64,000 nucleotides of DNA, taken from the NCBI RefSeq assembly GCF_963678635.1, contig NC_087065.1, positions 31,808,375-31,872,374 of the forward strand, written 5' to 3'. This document shows, piece by piece, positions 24,672 through 33,134 of this stretch. The notes under the pieces were generated by a model. That model saw nothing but the letters and a program-made list of their open reading frames with translations, did not search any database and was not told the origin of the DNA. A program made the translations under genes and the position numbers. Source of the stretch: Symsagittifera roscoffensis. Taxonomy: Eukaryota; Xenacoelomorpha; Acoela; Convolutidae. Every line of letters begins with the position of its first letter. Positions within the stretch are counted from its first letter, which is position 1.

Positions 24672-25804
24672 AATTTGAATTCAATTTAAAAGTCCCGCCA
24701 AAAGTTTTGATTGCTAATAATTTGCAAAAAACCTAATTAAATATTGAATTTATTCGTTATCATGATCAAATATTGTTTCTTCTGATCGGTTTTAAACCAC
24801 AAAAATCAATTAAAAGAGACAATACATTAATTAAGTTGTTTAACATTAACAACAAAATTCTGAAAAACAAAAAACATTTTCGATTTCTTATTAATGGCTT
24901 GAACATGTGAACTGAATAGACTACAACATGTCTTTTGGTATCTAAGCCTCACTAACCATCAATGTTGCAAATTAAAAAAAAACTCATTAGACATGGTGAA
25001 GACTAATTAACTGTGAATAATGTAGAAGAAGAAAAAATATTAATTTCTTAAACAAGACATGTACCTTAAACATTATCATATATACATTATCAGAATGACA
25101 CATTCCCCAAACATTTCATTGAAGACTTAATGTCTCTCACTTAGGTCATATTTTTACAATCCACAGCAATTTATATGCTTCCGCAAAAAAAAATAGAAAC
25201 AAAACTTGAAAAAAAATATATAAAATTTGTACAAAAAATGATGATCTCCCAAACTAGATGTTGTACAGTGTCGGCACCCTAGCTCAAAAATGTCCAGCTC
25301 GCCGAGAGAAGCAATATGAGTGGTCGGAAGACTATATTCGGACAGTGTAACAAAAAGTTAGAAAATTGATATAGGATGAGGCTTTTCGAAAATGAAATGT
25401 CTGTATCTCTTCAGTGGATGGTCTGAACATAGTCGTGCAATATATCAAAATACTGCTCACAGCCAGCTAATTAAATTTGTTCACTGGTCTAAAGACTATA
25501 GGACCTCGAGTTTACGAGATAAAATTTTTCAACATTTTTCCGAGATTTAAAAATTCCAGTTTTTTTTTGTATTTTGATTGAAGACTTGTCAAACATTCGG
25601 TTATAAAATGACTTATTTGCTCTCTTTTCCCTAGCAACTGGATAAGTGAAGCATTAAGAGGCTGAGAGTTTTAATTTACAAAATGTTTATACACAAAGAC
25701 ACCAAATGAAATCTATTAAATATCAATCTGACTTTCAAGTTTAAATCTTTATACACAATAAAACCAAATTAAAATCAATCAAACGCAACAACTGTTCAAT
25801 AAAG
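24672..25804. other. Non-coding Polinton interval between polB and the 211-residue gene
   Basis: 1.1 kb of AT-rich sequence without an ORF that resembles a gene. It probably carries the polB promoter on its left and the 3' end of the next gene on its right. AATAAA appears near 25758. Confidence 0.4.
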
Positions 25805-26440
25805 TTAAATGAGATCTAAATACTCCTGAGCTTTTTCTAGTGTTGTGATCTTTCTCTTTTTCTTTGGTGCAAGGCATAGAGAAGGAGTCAAATTTTCCAT
25901 ATGATTACTCACTGTCGCTTCGGGGGTGCGAGTTGCAGTTGAAGAATCTGGTTCGTCAAGCCATGGTGACACTGCAGGGGAAGGATCAGCTTTCGGGGTA
26001 ACTACTGATGGTGATTCAATCTGTTCCATTCCCCATAAACGATCAAAAAATTCAATTTCTTCAAAGTATTCTAACTGGTTTTCACACATCGGAGTAACAT
26101 CACAATCGTATTTATACAAAATTTTTTTTACTGGTTTTGATAAAGTTGAAACATCAACCTGAAGAGCAAGAGGCTCGTCAGGATCCGTATATTTACCAGA
26201 ATTTGTAAGGTAACTCAAATACTTTATATTCAGTTCTTCGTCTTTCTTTGAATTTTTTAAGGAAAGTTTACTGAATAAATGTAAAAAATTTTTGGGAATC
26301 ATAACGTGATGAGTACAAGTCCACTCATCAGAATTGAAACTTTTTTCTTCGTTAATTATTGCTACAAAATCACCGTGAACGGTTTCATAAAAAATGGTTC
26401 TTTCGTAATTAGAATATCCTTCAATAATATAACAAGGCAT
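25805..26440 (-). CDS. Polinton protein with C-terminal nuclear-signal-like motif (unknown)
   Basis: This 211-residue protein has a folded-looking N-terminal part (about 1-130, starting MPCYIIEGYSNYERTIFYET), an acidic stretch (about 124-135), a Pro/Ser/Thr linker, and a basic PKKKRKI close to the C-terminus that resembles an SV40-type nuclear localisation signal. It is transcribed divergently from the + strand train, in the same direction as polB, so it is probably an early or replication-associated gene. I recognise no family. Host-interaction or DNA-binding roles are possible but unsupported. Confidence 0.7.
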   Translation of the reverse strand: MPCYIIEGYSNYERTIFYETVHGDFVAIINEEKSFNSDEWTCTHHVMIPKNFLHLFSKLSLKNSKKDEELNIKYLSYLTNSGKYTDPDEPLALQVDVSTLSKPVKKILYKYDCDVTPMCENQLEYFEEIEFFDRLWGMEQIESPSVVTPKADPSPAVSPWLDEPDSSTATRTPEATVSNHMENLTPSLCLAPKKKRKITTLEKAQEYLDLI

Positions 26441-26926
26441 TTTTGAAGAAAAGTTGGAAGAAAAGGAGAAACGTAACGCGGAAAGAAAAGAAACTGAACT
26501 GAATTGTGAAAACGCCTCAAGAGATTAAAGTAGGGATTGGTTCTTCTAAAATTAGAAATTTCAAGACCTCCTATGTAGTTTTTGATCAATTTAATAAGTG
26601 AGGGCGTGTAAAATATTTATGTTACCTTGCGTGGTATTCTATGTTTATCTAAATTGCATTCAAACAAATAGCTTGTATCAAAAATAACGTTTAAACATTG
26701 TGACCTTTGACACCCTTTAAAATTCTTATCAGTTGTACATGCACAAAACACTAATCTATTTGAACCAAATTGCAATCCAATATCTTTGCGATATAAAGTA
26801 CATGTGTATATAAATTAAAATAGATACAACGCCGCTTTCTTTTGCAGACCTATAAAATCAATCGGAACCATTCATTTCTTTCTATTCAGTTTTAAATCAA
26901 GTTACTTTGAAAATTTACTTGTTACA
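26441..26926. promoter_or_regulatory. Divergent promoter region of the Polinton
   Basis: This interval separates the leftward genes from the rightward gene train. On the + strand a TATATAAA box lies at 26807-26814, about 110 bases before the first ATG, and a second CTATAAAATC at about 26850. Both are plausible TATA elements; neither is proven. Confidence 0.4.
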
Positions 26927-27298
26927 ATGAATAAAACCAAAACAAGCTTCACAGCAAACGCAGATAAAGATTTTGGCGATTGCTATTTTGATATTTCGGA
27001 AAACAGTAAAAGATTAGTGCGTGCTACATTGAAAACATATGACCAAACTGGAACTTATGTATTCCTGAAAGTTTTCAAAAAAGCAACTGAAGGCGCTGAA
27101 TTTGAATGTGTACAAAGACTTTCCTTAAGCAGCGAAGAATTTTCAAAATTACTAAAGTCGGGAAAGTCAATCCGAGCGCAAACAAGTGAAATTTCTGATA
27201 CTGTTGAAAACAAAGAAAAGCCACAGTCTAACTGTAAACGAGCCAGGAAAACTCAATTTTCCTCAAACACAAACGAGTTCAAACACGACTCGAATTAA
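26927..27298 (+). CDS. PC4-like ssDNA-binding protein (tentative)
   Basis: This 123-residue protein is the first gene of the rightward train. Residues about 15-80 read as a short beta-rich fold: YFDISENSKRLVRATLKTYD, then YVFLKVFKK, then RLSLSSEEFSKLL. The order of a basic strand, a KVF-type strand, and a Leu-Ser-x-E-E/Q-(F/W) helix resembles the PC4/p15 coactivator ssDNA-binding domain. The C-terminal third is polar and basic. If correct, it could coat displaced single strands during protein-primed replication. Similarity is by eye only. Confidence 0.5.
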   Translation: MNKTKTSFTANADKDFGDCYFDISENSKRLVRATLKTYDQTGTYVFLKVFKKATEGAEFECVQRLSLSSEEFSKLLKSGKSIRAQTSEISDTVENKEKPQSNCKRARKTQFSSNTNEFKHDSN

Positions 27299-27312
27299 TT
27301 TTCCTTTACAAA

Positions 27313-28101
27313 ATGGCAGAAGCTATGTTCGAAGTTGTGTTACCTGATTATTTCAAAAAATTTCAACCAAATTTCAAATTTGTTATCACTGAAAAAATTC
27401 CTAATTTATCTACTTTTAAAAATTATGCTTTTGGAAGCCACTTCAAATCTGAATATTGTCCTTTTTCAGTCGAGAATGAAAAAAAAATTCATTACCATAT
27501 ATTGATTCAAGTAGATTCAGAGGAACAATTAAACCAATTTTTTCCTTCCCAAAAATGTTTCAGTGTTCCTTGTATTTTCACTTGCTTCAAATACTTAGTT
27601 TCTCCTGCTAAAGATGTCAAAGGAAACGGTGAGTTATTTGACAAGCTTAAACTAGCTCTCACTTATTCAGCACAACCTGTTGCAGCCAATCTCGATTTGT
27701 TAGATTTCACTGCAATCAAAAAACGTTTACCCAATTTATTGCTTTCTGCAACATCATCTAACAAACAAACTTCACCAAATCAAAACGTTTGCAAGAAATC
27801 TTCGGCCGTTGGGGGGCAGAAACGAATTGATAATACAATTACGCCTGCTGCATCATCGACGTCAAACAAATCCGCTAGAATTTCGACTTCAGTTTCAAAG
27901 AAACAGACAGAAAGCAGACATGTTCAAACAGATGAAATGAATACAGAAACTTTGAAAAGATTTGAAAGTTTAATTAATGGACCCCATTCTGGCGCTTTTT
28001 GCAAAATAATGGATATTTTGACAAGTGGATATGGAAAACTTGATGTAGATACTGATGTGCTATTTGTGAAATTTATTGTTGAAGAGAAAGTTAAGTTTTA
28101 A
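27313..28101 (+). CDS. Polinton protein with HUH-like His-x-His motif (tentative)
   Basis: This 262-residue protein starts 14 bases after the previous stop. At about residues 61-68 it has KIHYHILI, a hydrophobic-H-x-H-hydrophobic strand like motif 2 of HUH replication initiators. About 30 residues later FKYLVSPAK could supply the Tyr and Lys of motif 3, though the spacing is unusual. A Ser/Thr/Lys linker (about 150-205) and a helical C-terminus follow. There is no helicase domain. Rep/NS1-type N-terminal domains are known in parvovirus-like agents; a Polinton relative would be notable. It may instead be an unrelated family. Confidence 0.6.
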   Translation: MAEAMFEVVLPDYFKKFQPNFKFVITEKIPNLSTFKNYAFGSHFKSEYCPFSVENEKKIHYHILIQVDSEEQLNQFFPSQKCFSVPCIFTCFKYLVSPAKDVKGNGELFDKLKLALTYSAQPVAANLDLLDFTAIKKRLPNLLLSATSSNKQTSPNQNVCKKSSAVGGQKRIDNTITPAASSTSNKSARISTSVSKKQTESRHVQTDEMNTETLKRFESLINGPHSGAFCKIMDILTSGYGKLDVDTDVLFVKFIVEEKVKF

Positions 28102-28148
28102 TTGATACTTTTCATTATTCCTTTTTTATTATATTGAGTTCAGTGAAC

Positions 28149-28556
28149 ATGATTTCAACTTTCGACTTAAAACTTATTCATGAAATTTTTATAGACTTAA
28201 AATCACAATATCCAGACAAATCAGTCAGATTTCAGTATTTTTTAGCCACTTGTTTGTATTTAGATGCTGATATTAATTTGGATTTTGTTTTGAAAAACAG
28301 ACCATATGGCGGTTTAATTGGAATAGACAATTCTTCGCTCGACAAACACTTGAAACATTTCAAATTTCTTAGAATACATGCTATATTGCATGACGCAGCG
28401 GGATATTTGCAAGAAAAAAATCATACCGGTCCTGGGTACACATATGTTTTGCCTTGTCCAATAAAAAACTGTTACCTGGGTCACGTGACAGGTATTGCGT
28501 TTTGCTTATTTCTTAAAGCATTCAAACCAAAGTTATTTCGTTTGTTGGAATGTTGA
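28149..28556 (+). CDS. Conserved-type Polinton protein (unknown)
   Basis: The ATG at 28149 is preferred over an upstream TTG. The 135-residue product contains LRIHAILHDAAGYL, TGPGYTYVLPCP and CYLGHVTGIAFCLFLK, with His and Cys residues that might bind metal. It ends 9 bases before the ATG of the exonuclease-like gene, which suggests a functional pair. I do not recognise the family. Confidence 0.65.
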   Translation: MISTFDLKLIHEIFIDLKSQYPDKSVRFQYFLATCLYLDADINLDFVLKNRPYGGLIGIDNSSLDKHLKHFKFLRIHAILHDAAGYLQEKNHTGPGYTYVLPCPIKNCYLGHVTGIAFCLFLKAFKPKLFRLLEC

Positions 28557-28565
28557 GTGAAAGTC

Positions 28566-29432
28566 ATGTTAACCCAAAGAAAGAAAACTAAAAAATTGTT
28601 TTTCAACCATCTCATAATTTTAGATATTGAAGGATTTAAATGTGGCAAGAAACCTTTGATCATAAAGGAACTTTCCGTTTGCTCTGCTAATACAATTGAT
28701 ACAATTCATTTTCTGCCACCAGTTCAATTCAACAATTTATCAAAAGAAGAGAAAAAAGCGTACAATTGGGTATCTAAATTTCTACACGGTCTTCGTTGGG
28801 ACGAAGGTGAATACCCTTACTCATACTTGGATCAAATTTTTGACAGCATTCGTTTGAGGAACCCAAATTCCCATTTTTTTGCTAAAGGTACACAAAAATC
28901 TGTTTTATTAGCTGAATACTTGAAATTACCCGTGACAAATTTGGAAGATATTGGCTGCCCAAAGATTGAACAGTTATTGGGTCAAGAAAAACATATTTGC
29001 AAACGACATTCTCATTTACTTCCCTCGCATCAATTATTAAAGCATTGTACCCGTAGAAAATCCAGAGTTTTTTTGAGTGGTTACAAAATGAACTATCCAA
29101 TGATGCAAACAACCTTATCTCCAAATTTGGTGGTTTACGCTTCAATGACTAATCAGAGTCCGGAAAACAATTTAACACCAAGAATTAAAGTTACTCTTAC
29201 GCGGACAGGCATATTAGATTGTCGAGGAAAACCTCTCCTGCAAAAACTAGAACAAATTACACTGAACGATATCGAAGTCGACAATTTACGGAAATTTTTT
29301 ACAGTTCTTGACTACTTTCACCTGTACAATGTCCAGACTCCAGGAATTTCGCCAGTCAATTCCGTTGTTCAATCTCAACCTGGAAGGGCTGCAACCTCAC
29401 TTGGGAGAGAGAAGACAAATCCATTTGCATGA
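28566..29432 (+). CDS. D-x-E exonuclease-like Polinton protein (tentative)
   Basis: The start is the ATG at 28566. The product is 288 residues. HLIILDIEGFKC near the N-terminus (about residues 19-30) looks like the D-x-E first motif of DEDD 3'-5' exonucleases. NLEDIGCPK (about 125-133) may hold a further acidic motif. A Cys/His cluster follows (CKRHSHLLPSHQLLKHC). The C-terminus becomes polar and overlaps the next gene by about 100 bases. If it is a nuclease, it could process DNA ends or recombination intermediates. Assignment rests on motif shape only. Confidence 0.6.
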   Translation: MLTQRKKTKKLFFNHLIILDIEGFKCGKKPLIIKELSVCSANTIDTIHFLPPVQFNNLSKEEKKAYNWVSKFLHGLRWDEGEYPYSYLDQIFDSIRLRNPNSHFFAKGTQKSVLLAEYLKLPVTNLEDIGCPKIEQLLGQEKHICKRHSHLLPSHQLLKHCTRRKSRVFLSGYKMNYPMMQTTLSPNLVVYASMTNQSPENNLTPRIKVTLTRTGILDCRGKPLLQKLEQITLNDIEVDNLRKFFTVLDYFHLYNVQTPGISPVNSVVQSQPGRAATSLGREKTNPFA

Positions 29433-29628
29433 CCATCAGCTTCCAGCTGAACTGAAAGAATTAGTCAAAACTGATAACGTTGAGGAAATACATTTAGTTC
29501 AAGCCACTATCAGAGTTGCTGCTCATTTTGTTGTAAAGTTCAAATCTAATTGTAACCATGACAAATTCACAAAATATGATTTTTTCTTCATCGAACGAGG
29601 AGTTGATTTGCCTGTTGAACCGAAATGA
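29329..29628 (+). CDS. Small Polinton protein, paralogue 1
   Basis: This 99-residue product starts at the ATG at 29329, inside the end of the previous gene. Residues about 38-75 (LPAELKELVKTDNVEEIHLV, then ATIRVAAHFVVKFKSN) align with the next gene (LPKELLDEISTGNVAKIVRI, then RYIIKHKPN), so the two are diverged tandem duplicates. No family is recognised. Confidence 0.6.
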   Translation: MSRLQEFRQSIPLFNLNLEGLQPHLGERRQIHLHDHQLPAELKELVKTDNVEEIHLVQATIRVAAHFVVKFKSNCNHDKFTKYDFFFIERGVDLPVEPK

Positions 29629-29726
29629 CGAATCACATATATATGCCAAGTTTTGTGAATCATAATAAATTTAATTATTGATTGTTTTCATTTTCTTTTG
29701 ATCTTGTGTGATTACTAGTTGCTAAC

Positions 29727-30023
29727 ATGTCGTGTTTGAAATTTCAAAATTTCAAAAAAATATTTTTGCCAAAAGAAAACACACAAAATGTGAGTTTAAC
29801 AAGTGAGAATTTACCAAAAGAGTTATTAGACGAAATCAGTACCGGAAACGTAGCAAAAATTGTTCGGATACTTCTGACAGACAAAAACATAGCAAGATAT
29901 ATAATAAAACACAAACCAAACGGCAATAGATCAGAGAGAAAAAAAGGCGATTGGTATGCAGTTGTAACTATCAACCTTGATACAAATAAGCAAAAAAAGT
30001 CTTCCAGTAAACATGGAAATTGA
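29727..30023 (+). CDS. Small Polinton protein, paralogue 2
   Basis: This 98-residue product has a polar/basic C-terminus (KKSSSKHGN). Its central LPKELLDEISTGNV block matches paralogue 1. Its stop overlaps the ATG of the membrane protein at 30013 by 11 bases. Upstream is about 100 bases of AT-rich spacer. The function is unknown. Confidence 0.6.
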   Translation: MSCLKFQNFKKIFLPKENTQNVSLTSENLPKELLDEISTGNVAKIVRILLTDKNIARYIIKHKPNGNRSERKKGDWYAVVTINLDTNKQKKSSSKHGN

Positions 30024-30303
30024 AGAAACCACCACTGTCGAGAACAATGATTGCGACTTTGTAGACATTGGTGGTGCCGATCAGTCTTTATCTCACGAAA
30101 ACAGATCTTGGAAATTTTGTAATTCTGTTTCTCTTCCGTCTGCAGAAGTTGTCTTTTTCACACAAGTCTGTTTCATTTTCATTTTGCTCTCTTTATCTAT
30201 TTCAAAATTGTCTTTTTACAATCTTAGTTGTGACGAGACTGCCATTTGGCTTTCAATACTATCCAGTACAGTTGGTTACATGTTACCCAATCCCAAGTTA
30301 TAA
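30013..30303 (+). CDS. Polinton membrane protein
   Basis: This 96-residue protein starts at 30013 (MEIEETTTVENN). It has an acidic N-terminus and two hydrophobic helices: FFTQVCFIFILLSLSISKLS and TAIWLSILSSTVGYMLP. It ends LPNPKL, a shape I associate with the small membrane ORF beside the ATPase in Polintons. It lies two bases before the packaging ATPase ATG. It may be a virion or host-membrane protein; that is inference. Confidence 0.7.
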   Translation: MEIEETTTVENNDCDFVDIGGADQSLSHENRSWKFCNSVSLPSAEVVFFTQVCFIFILLSLSISKLSFYNLSCDETAIWLSILSSTVGYMLPNPKL

Positions 30304-30305
30304 TA

Positions 30306-30998
30306 ATGAATAAGATCATTTCAACAAAAGATCGTCTGTTTATGTCCGTTTCAGGTCCCTCGGGATCTGGCAAAACTGATTTAATTTTTCAAATGCTTCT
30401 CAAAGGTACATTCTATCCATCGTATAACAAGATATTTTATTTTTATCTTCACGATCAACCCAAATACCGTTCCTTTGTTTCTCACAACAAATTGGATATT
30501 GAATTTATAAAATTGTCCAGCTTTGAAATTGTTAATAACTTACGAGATTGTATGATTATCTTTGATGATACCTGTGAAGAAATTTTTAATGAAAAAGATT
30601 TTGTTAAATTAGCTACAGCAGGCCGACATAAAAATGTTCATGTTTTTCATGTCAAGCACAATTTATTTCAGCAAAGTAAGCAATCACGTACAATAGATTT
30701 GAATACAACTCACTTAATTTTGTTCAAATCACCTCGAGACATTCAACAAATTGATTATTTGGGCAGACAGTTGAATAATGCAAAATTCCTCCGTCATGCG
30801 TTTCAGTTGGCAACGAAAGAAGATTTCGGTCATCTGTTGATAGACGTGGATCCCAAAACTTCAGAATGTCTTCGTTATTCGTCAAACATAGTTCCACCAT
30901 CACCAACCAATTTCTATTTACCATCCTCAAAAGCAGTTATCACATCTCTTGAAAATGAAAGAGAAAGAATTATGTATATTGAAGCAAATGCTCAATAA
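30306..30998 (+). CDS. FtsK/HerA-type DNA-packaging ATPase
   Basis: It pumps DNA into the capsid. The ATG at 30306 gives 230 residues. Walker A is GPSGSGKT near residue 17-24; Walker B is CMIIFDDTCE near residue 80. A downstream NTTHLILFKSPRD segment carries the sensor-like region. The size matches A32-like ATPases of Polintons and related viruses. The last 50 bases overlap the next gene. All motifs are intact. Confidence 0.93.
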   Translation: MNKIISTKDRLFMSVSGPSGSGKTDLIFQMLLKGTFYPSYNKIFYFYLHDQPKYRSFVSHNKLDIEFIKLSSFEIVNNLRDCMIIFDDTCEEIFNEKDFVKLATAGRHKNVHVFHVKHNLFQQSKQSRTIDLNTTHLILFKSPRDIQQIDYLGRQLNNAKFLRHAFQLATKEDFGHLLIDVDPKTSECLRYSSNIVPPSPTNFYLPSSKAVITSLENERERIMYIEANAQ

Positions 30999-31245
30999 TC
31001 GCCATTGTAGATCAATTTTGACAGGAGCTGATTCAAATTTTATTAGATTTCTTTGCGATTGTTTTGTGAATGTTTCTCTAGGGCATGTTCCAGCTAACAA
31101 AAGTTTCATCGAGAGTAAGAAAATACCATTTGGAAAAATTGTTGACCCTAAGTTTAGTATCCGAGAAAAACGAAAAGTTTTGGCAAACAATATTTCACTG
31201 GTTAAATCAATCGGAGAATCGTGTTACATTTACCTAAAAAACTAG
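30949..31245 (+). CDS. Small conserved Polinton protein
   Basis: This 98-residue protein begins inside the ATPase end. The pattern CILKQMLNNRHCRSILTGAD, then FIRFLCDCFVNV, then KKIPFGKIVD and REKRKVLANN resembles a short helical protein found in many Polintons and adintoviruses (Leu/Lys-rich, ADxxLxxxxCECxxNxL). Its role there is not established to my knowledge. An alternative start is the ATG at 30955. Confidence 0.65.
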   Translation: MKMKEKELCILKQMLNNRHCRSILTGADSNFIRFLCDCFVNVSLGHVPANKSFIESKKIPFGKIVDPKFSIREKRKVLANNISLVKSIGESCYIYLKN

Positions 31246-31255
31246 AACCTCAGGC

Positions 31256-32203
31256 ATGTATGCTGAAGAATTCATCCTCATTCCTCGAAAAACATATGCT
31301 CCAGATGAAAAAACTGCACCACAATCTCAAATCCTTCATAATCCATTAATTAACGACAAATCATCTCAACTCAATTACATACAACGATTTCGAGAACGAA
31401 ATATCAGCCGTGACTCTCCACCACCATTAAACCCAACATCTCCTATTCCTTTAACCTCTAATAATGTAGTACCAAATCTGCACCGAAAAAGAAATTTATC
31501 TGCACATACTAATTTCAGTGATGATGGTGATGATGAAGCAGAAAAAAATTTTGAATCAAACAATTCACTGCAGCAGACAAGCTCAAAGAGAACAGAAAAA
31601 AACGATGAAAAAAGTAATGGAAAAACCGCTGAAGTGTTTCGAAAGGTTATGGAATCCATTCAAGAGCTATTGGAAGCTAATAAATTGGAAAGGGCGAATA
31701 TAGTGCTAAAACAGTTGTTCAAAGTTGAATCCTTGACTTTAGACGTTGACGGATATGTTTTAATTCAAGGAAAACCAACACTCGTTAAAATTGAATCTTT
31801 TTTGTACGATACACAGCAAAACACAAAAAAACTTGAGGGTGTTTTTTATCCACAAATTTTGAAAGAACTGAATCTTGATCCTAGCTTAGTGTCCAACACT
31901 TATGCCAAACAGATTCTCCGCTCGCTTAAGAGCGAAGCAGCTAAGCCCTCAACTTCTTCCTCCTTTGTCTCCGACGACAACCCGACAACTGAGGACTCGA
32001 AGAGATCAAAACCCTCCTCTTCGAAGACTCGATCGACAACTCTCAAACCCAAAACCAAGCAATCTGACAAAAGAAAAACCCAGAAAAAAGAATTTTTCCC
32101 CACCACCAACGACGACGATGACGACGATGATAAAAACTATGAAAGCAGTAAAGAATCGTTTGCGACGACGTCAACAAAAGAATGGAAATCCTACTATCAG
32201 TGA
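31256..32203 (+). CDS. PRE-like Polinton protein (FILIPRKTY motif)
   Basis: This 315-residue protein has the N-terminal EEFILIPRKTY, like the MxLVPxxxY start seen in Polinton PX/PRE-type proteins. A disordered Ser/Asn/acidic linker follows (about 60-115). A compact domain lies at about 120-225 (VFRKVMESIQELLE, YVLIQGKPTLVKIESFLYD, GVFYPQILKELN). The C-terminus is Ser/Lys/Asp-rich with a DDDDDDD run. The gene overlaps the integrase reading frame, so in-frame ribosomal access or splicing may be used. The function is unknown; a structural or scaffold role is plausible. Confidence 0.65.
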   Translation: MYAEEFILIPRKTYAPDEKTAPQSQILHNPLINDKSSQLNYIQRFRERNISRDSPPPLNPTSPIPLTSNNVVPNLHRKRNLSAHTNFSDDGDDEAEKNFESNNSLQQTSSKRTEKNDEKSNGKTAEVFRKVMESIQELLEANKLERANIVLKQLFKVESLTLDVDGYVLIQGKPTLVKIESFLYDTQQNTKKLEGVFYPQILKELNLDPSLVSNTYAKQILRSLKSEAAKPSTSSSFVSDDNPTTEDSKRSKPSSSKTRSTTLKPKTKQSDKRKTQKKEFFPTTNDDDDDDDKNYESSKESFATTSTKEWKSYYQ

Positions 32204-33134
32204 AGAAAAGAAACTCAAAGTACTCTACACGAAAGGTCCAGCTGCATTTGGTAGCGTTAAAAATTTAACAAATGCTAGTCAACTCTCACCAAAAAAAGTT
32301 AAAAAATTTCTGAGATCTCAATCATCACATACAAAGTATGGATTGTTTCGTAAAACATATCCTCGGCTAAAAGTGATTGTTAACGATATCAACGAAATTT
32401 GGTCTCTTGACTTGGCTTATGTTGATAAATTGGCTAAATATAACCGAGGGGTACAATATTTGTTAGTTGCTGTCGATTGTCTCTCTCGCTACTTACGAGT
32501 GGAACCACTGAAGACCAAATATGCTAAAGAAACAAGTGAAGCGTTCAAAAAAGTGATCAAAACAAAACAACCAAAAAAAGTTTGGGTTGATAAAGGCACC
32601 GAGTTTAAAGGAGAGTTCGAAAAGTTATGTACTAAACGACAAATCATCAAATACAATACCCACAGTGAAAAAAAATCAGCGTTTGCCGAAAGAAACATTC
32701 GATCGCTGAAAAGTATTATCTACAAATACTTGGAGTTTGAATGGACTTACAGTTATATTGACAAATTACAAAGTTTTGTTCAAACGATTAACTCACGCGT
32801 TAATAGAGTAACAAAATTGGCTCCAAACAAGGTCACACGAAAACATGTACCTGCTTTAGTTTCATTAATTGCAAACAGTTCATCGAAGTTGGTACAGAAA
32901 CCAAAATTTTATGTTGGTGACTATGTGCGAATAGCGAAGACTGACTTGCCTTTTAGAAAAGGTTACAAGCAGATTTTTACAGACGAAGTTTTTGAAATAG
33001 TTGCCATTCCTACTGTAAACCCTCCAACATACAGTCTCATTGATGTGGAAAAGGAAGAAATCAGCGGAAAATTTTATGAAAAAGAACTTAGTTTAATTGG
33101 AAACAAAGCTGATTATAACAAAAATGGGCAGTGA
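32118..33134 (+). CDS. Retroviral-type integrase
   Basis: It inserts the element into the host genome. The frame is open from 31902, but conserved residues begin near 32205, so the ATG at 32118 (338 residues) is preferred; the upstream Arg/Pro-rich part is a shadow of the overlapping gene. The rve catalytic core has D in WSLDLAYVD, D in VWVDKGTEF and E in SAFAERNIRSLK, giving a complete D,D-35,E triad. The C-terminus holds an SH3/chromo-like region (FYVGDYVRIAK, GYKQIFTDEVFEI). It overlaps the penton start by 11 bases. Confidence 0.93.
   Translation: MTTMIKTMKAVKNRLRRRQQKNGNPTISEEKKLKVLYTKGPAAFGSVKNLTNASQLSPKKVKKFLRSQSSHTKYGLFRKTYPRLKVIVNDINEIWSLDLAYVDKLAKYNRGVQYLLVAVDCLSRYLRVEPLKTKYAKETSEAFKKVIKTKQPKKVWVDKGTEFKGEFEKLCTKRQIIKYNTHSEKKSAFAERNIRSLKSIIYKYLEFEWTYSYIDKLQSFVQTINSRVNRVTKLAPNKVTRKHVPALVSLIANSSSKLVQKPKFYVGDYVRIAKTDLPFRKGYKQIFTDEVFEIVAIPTVNPPTYSLIDVEKEEISGKFYEKELSLIGNKADYNKNGQ

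Noticed and set aside
31902-32117. N-terminal extension of the integrase frame
   Set aside because: Arg/Pro/Thr-rich alternate frame of the overlapping PRE-like gene; conserved integrase residues begin later.
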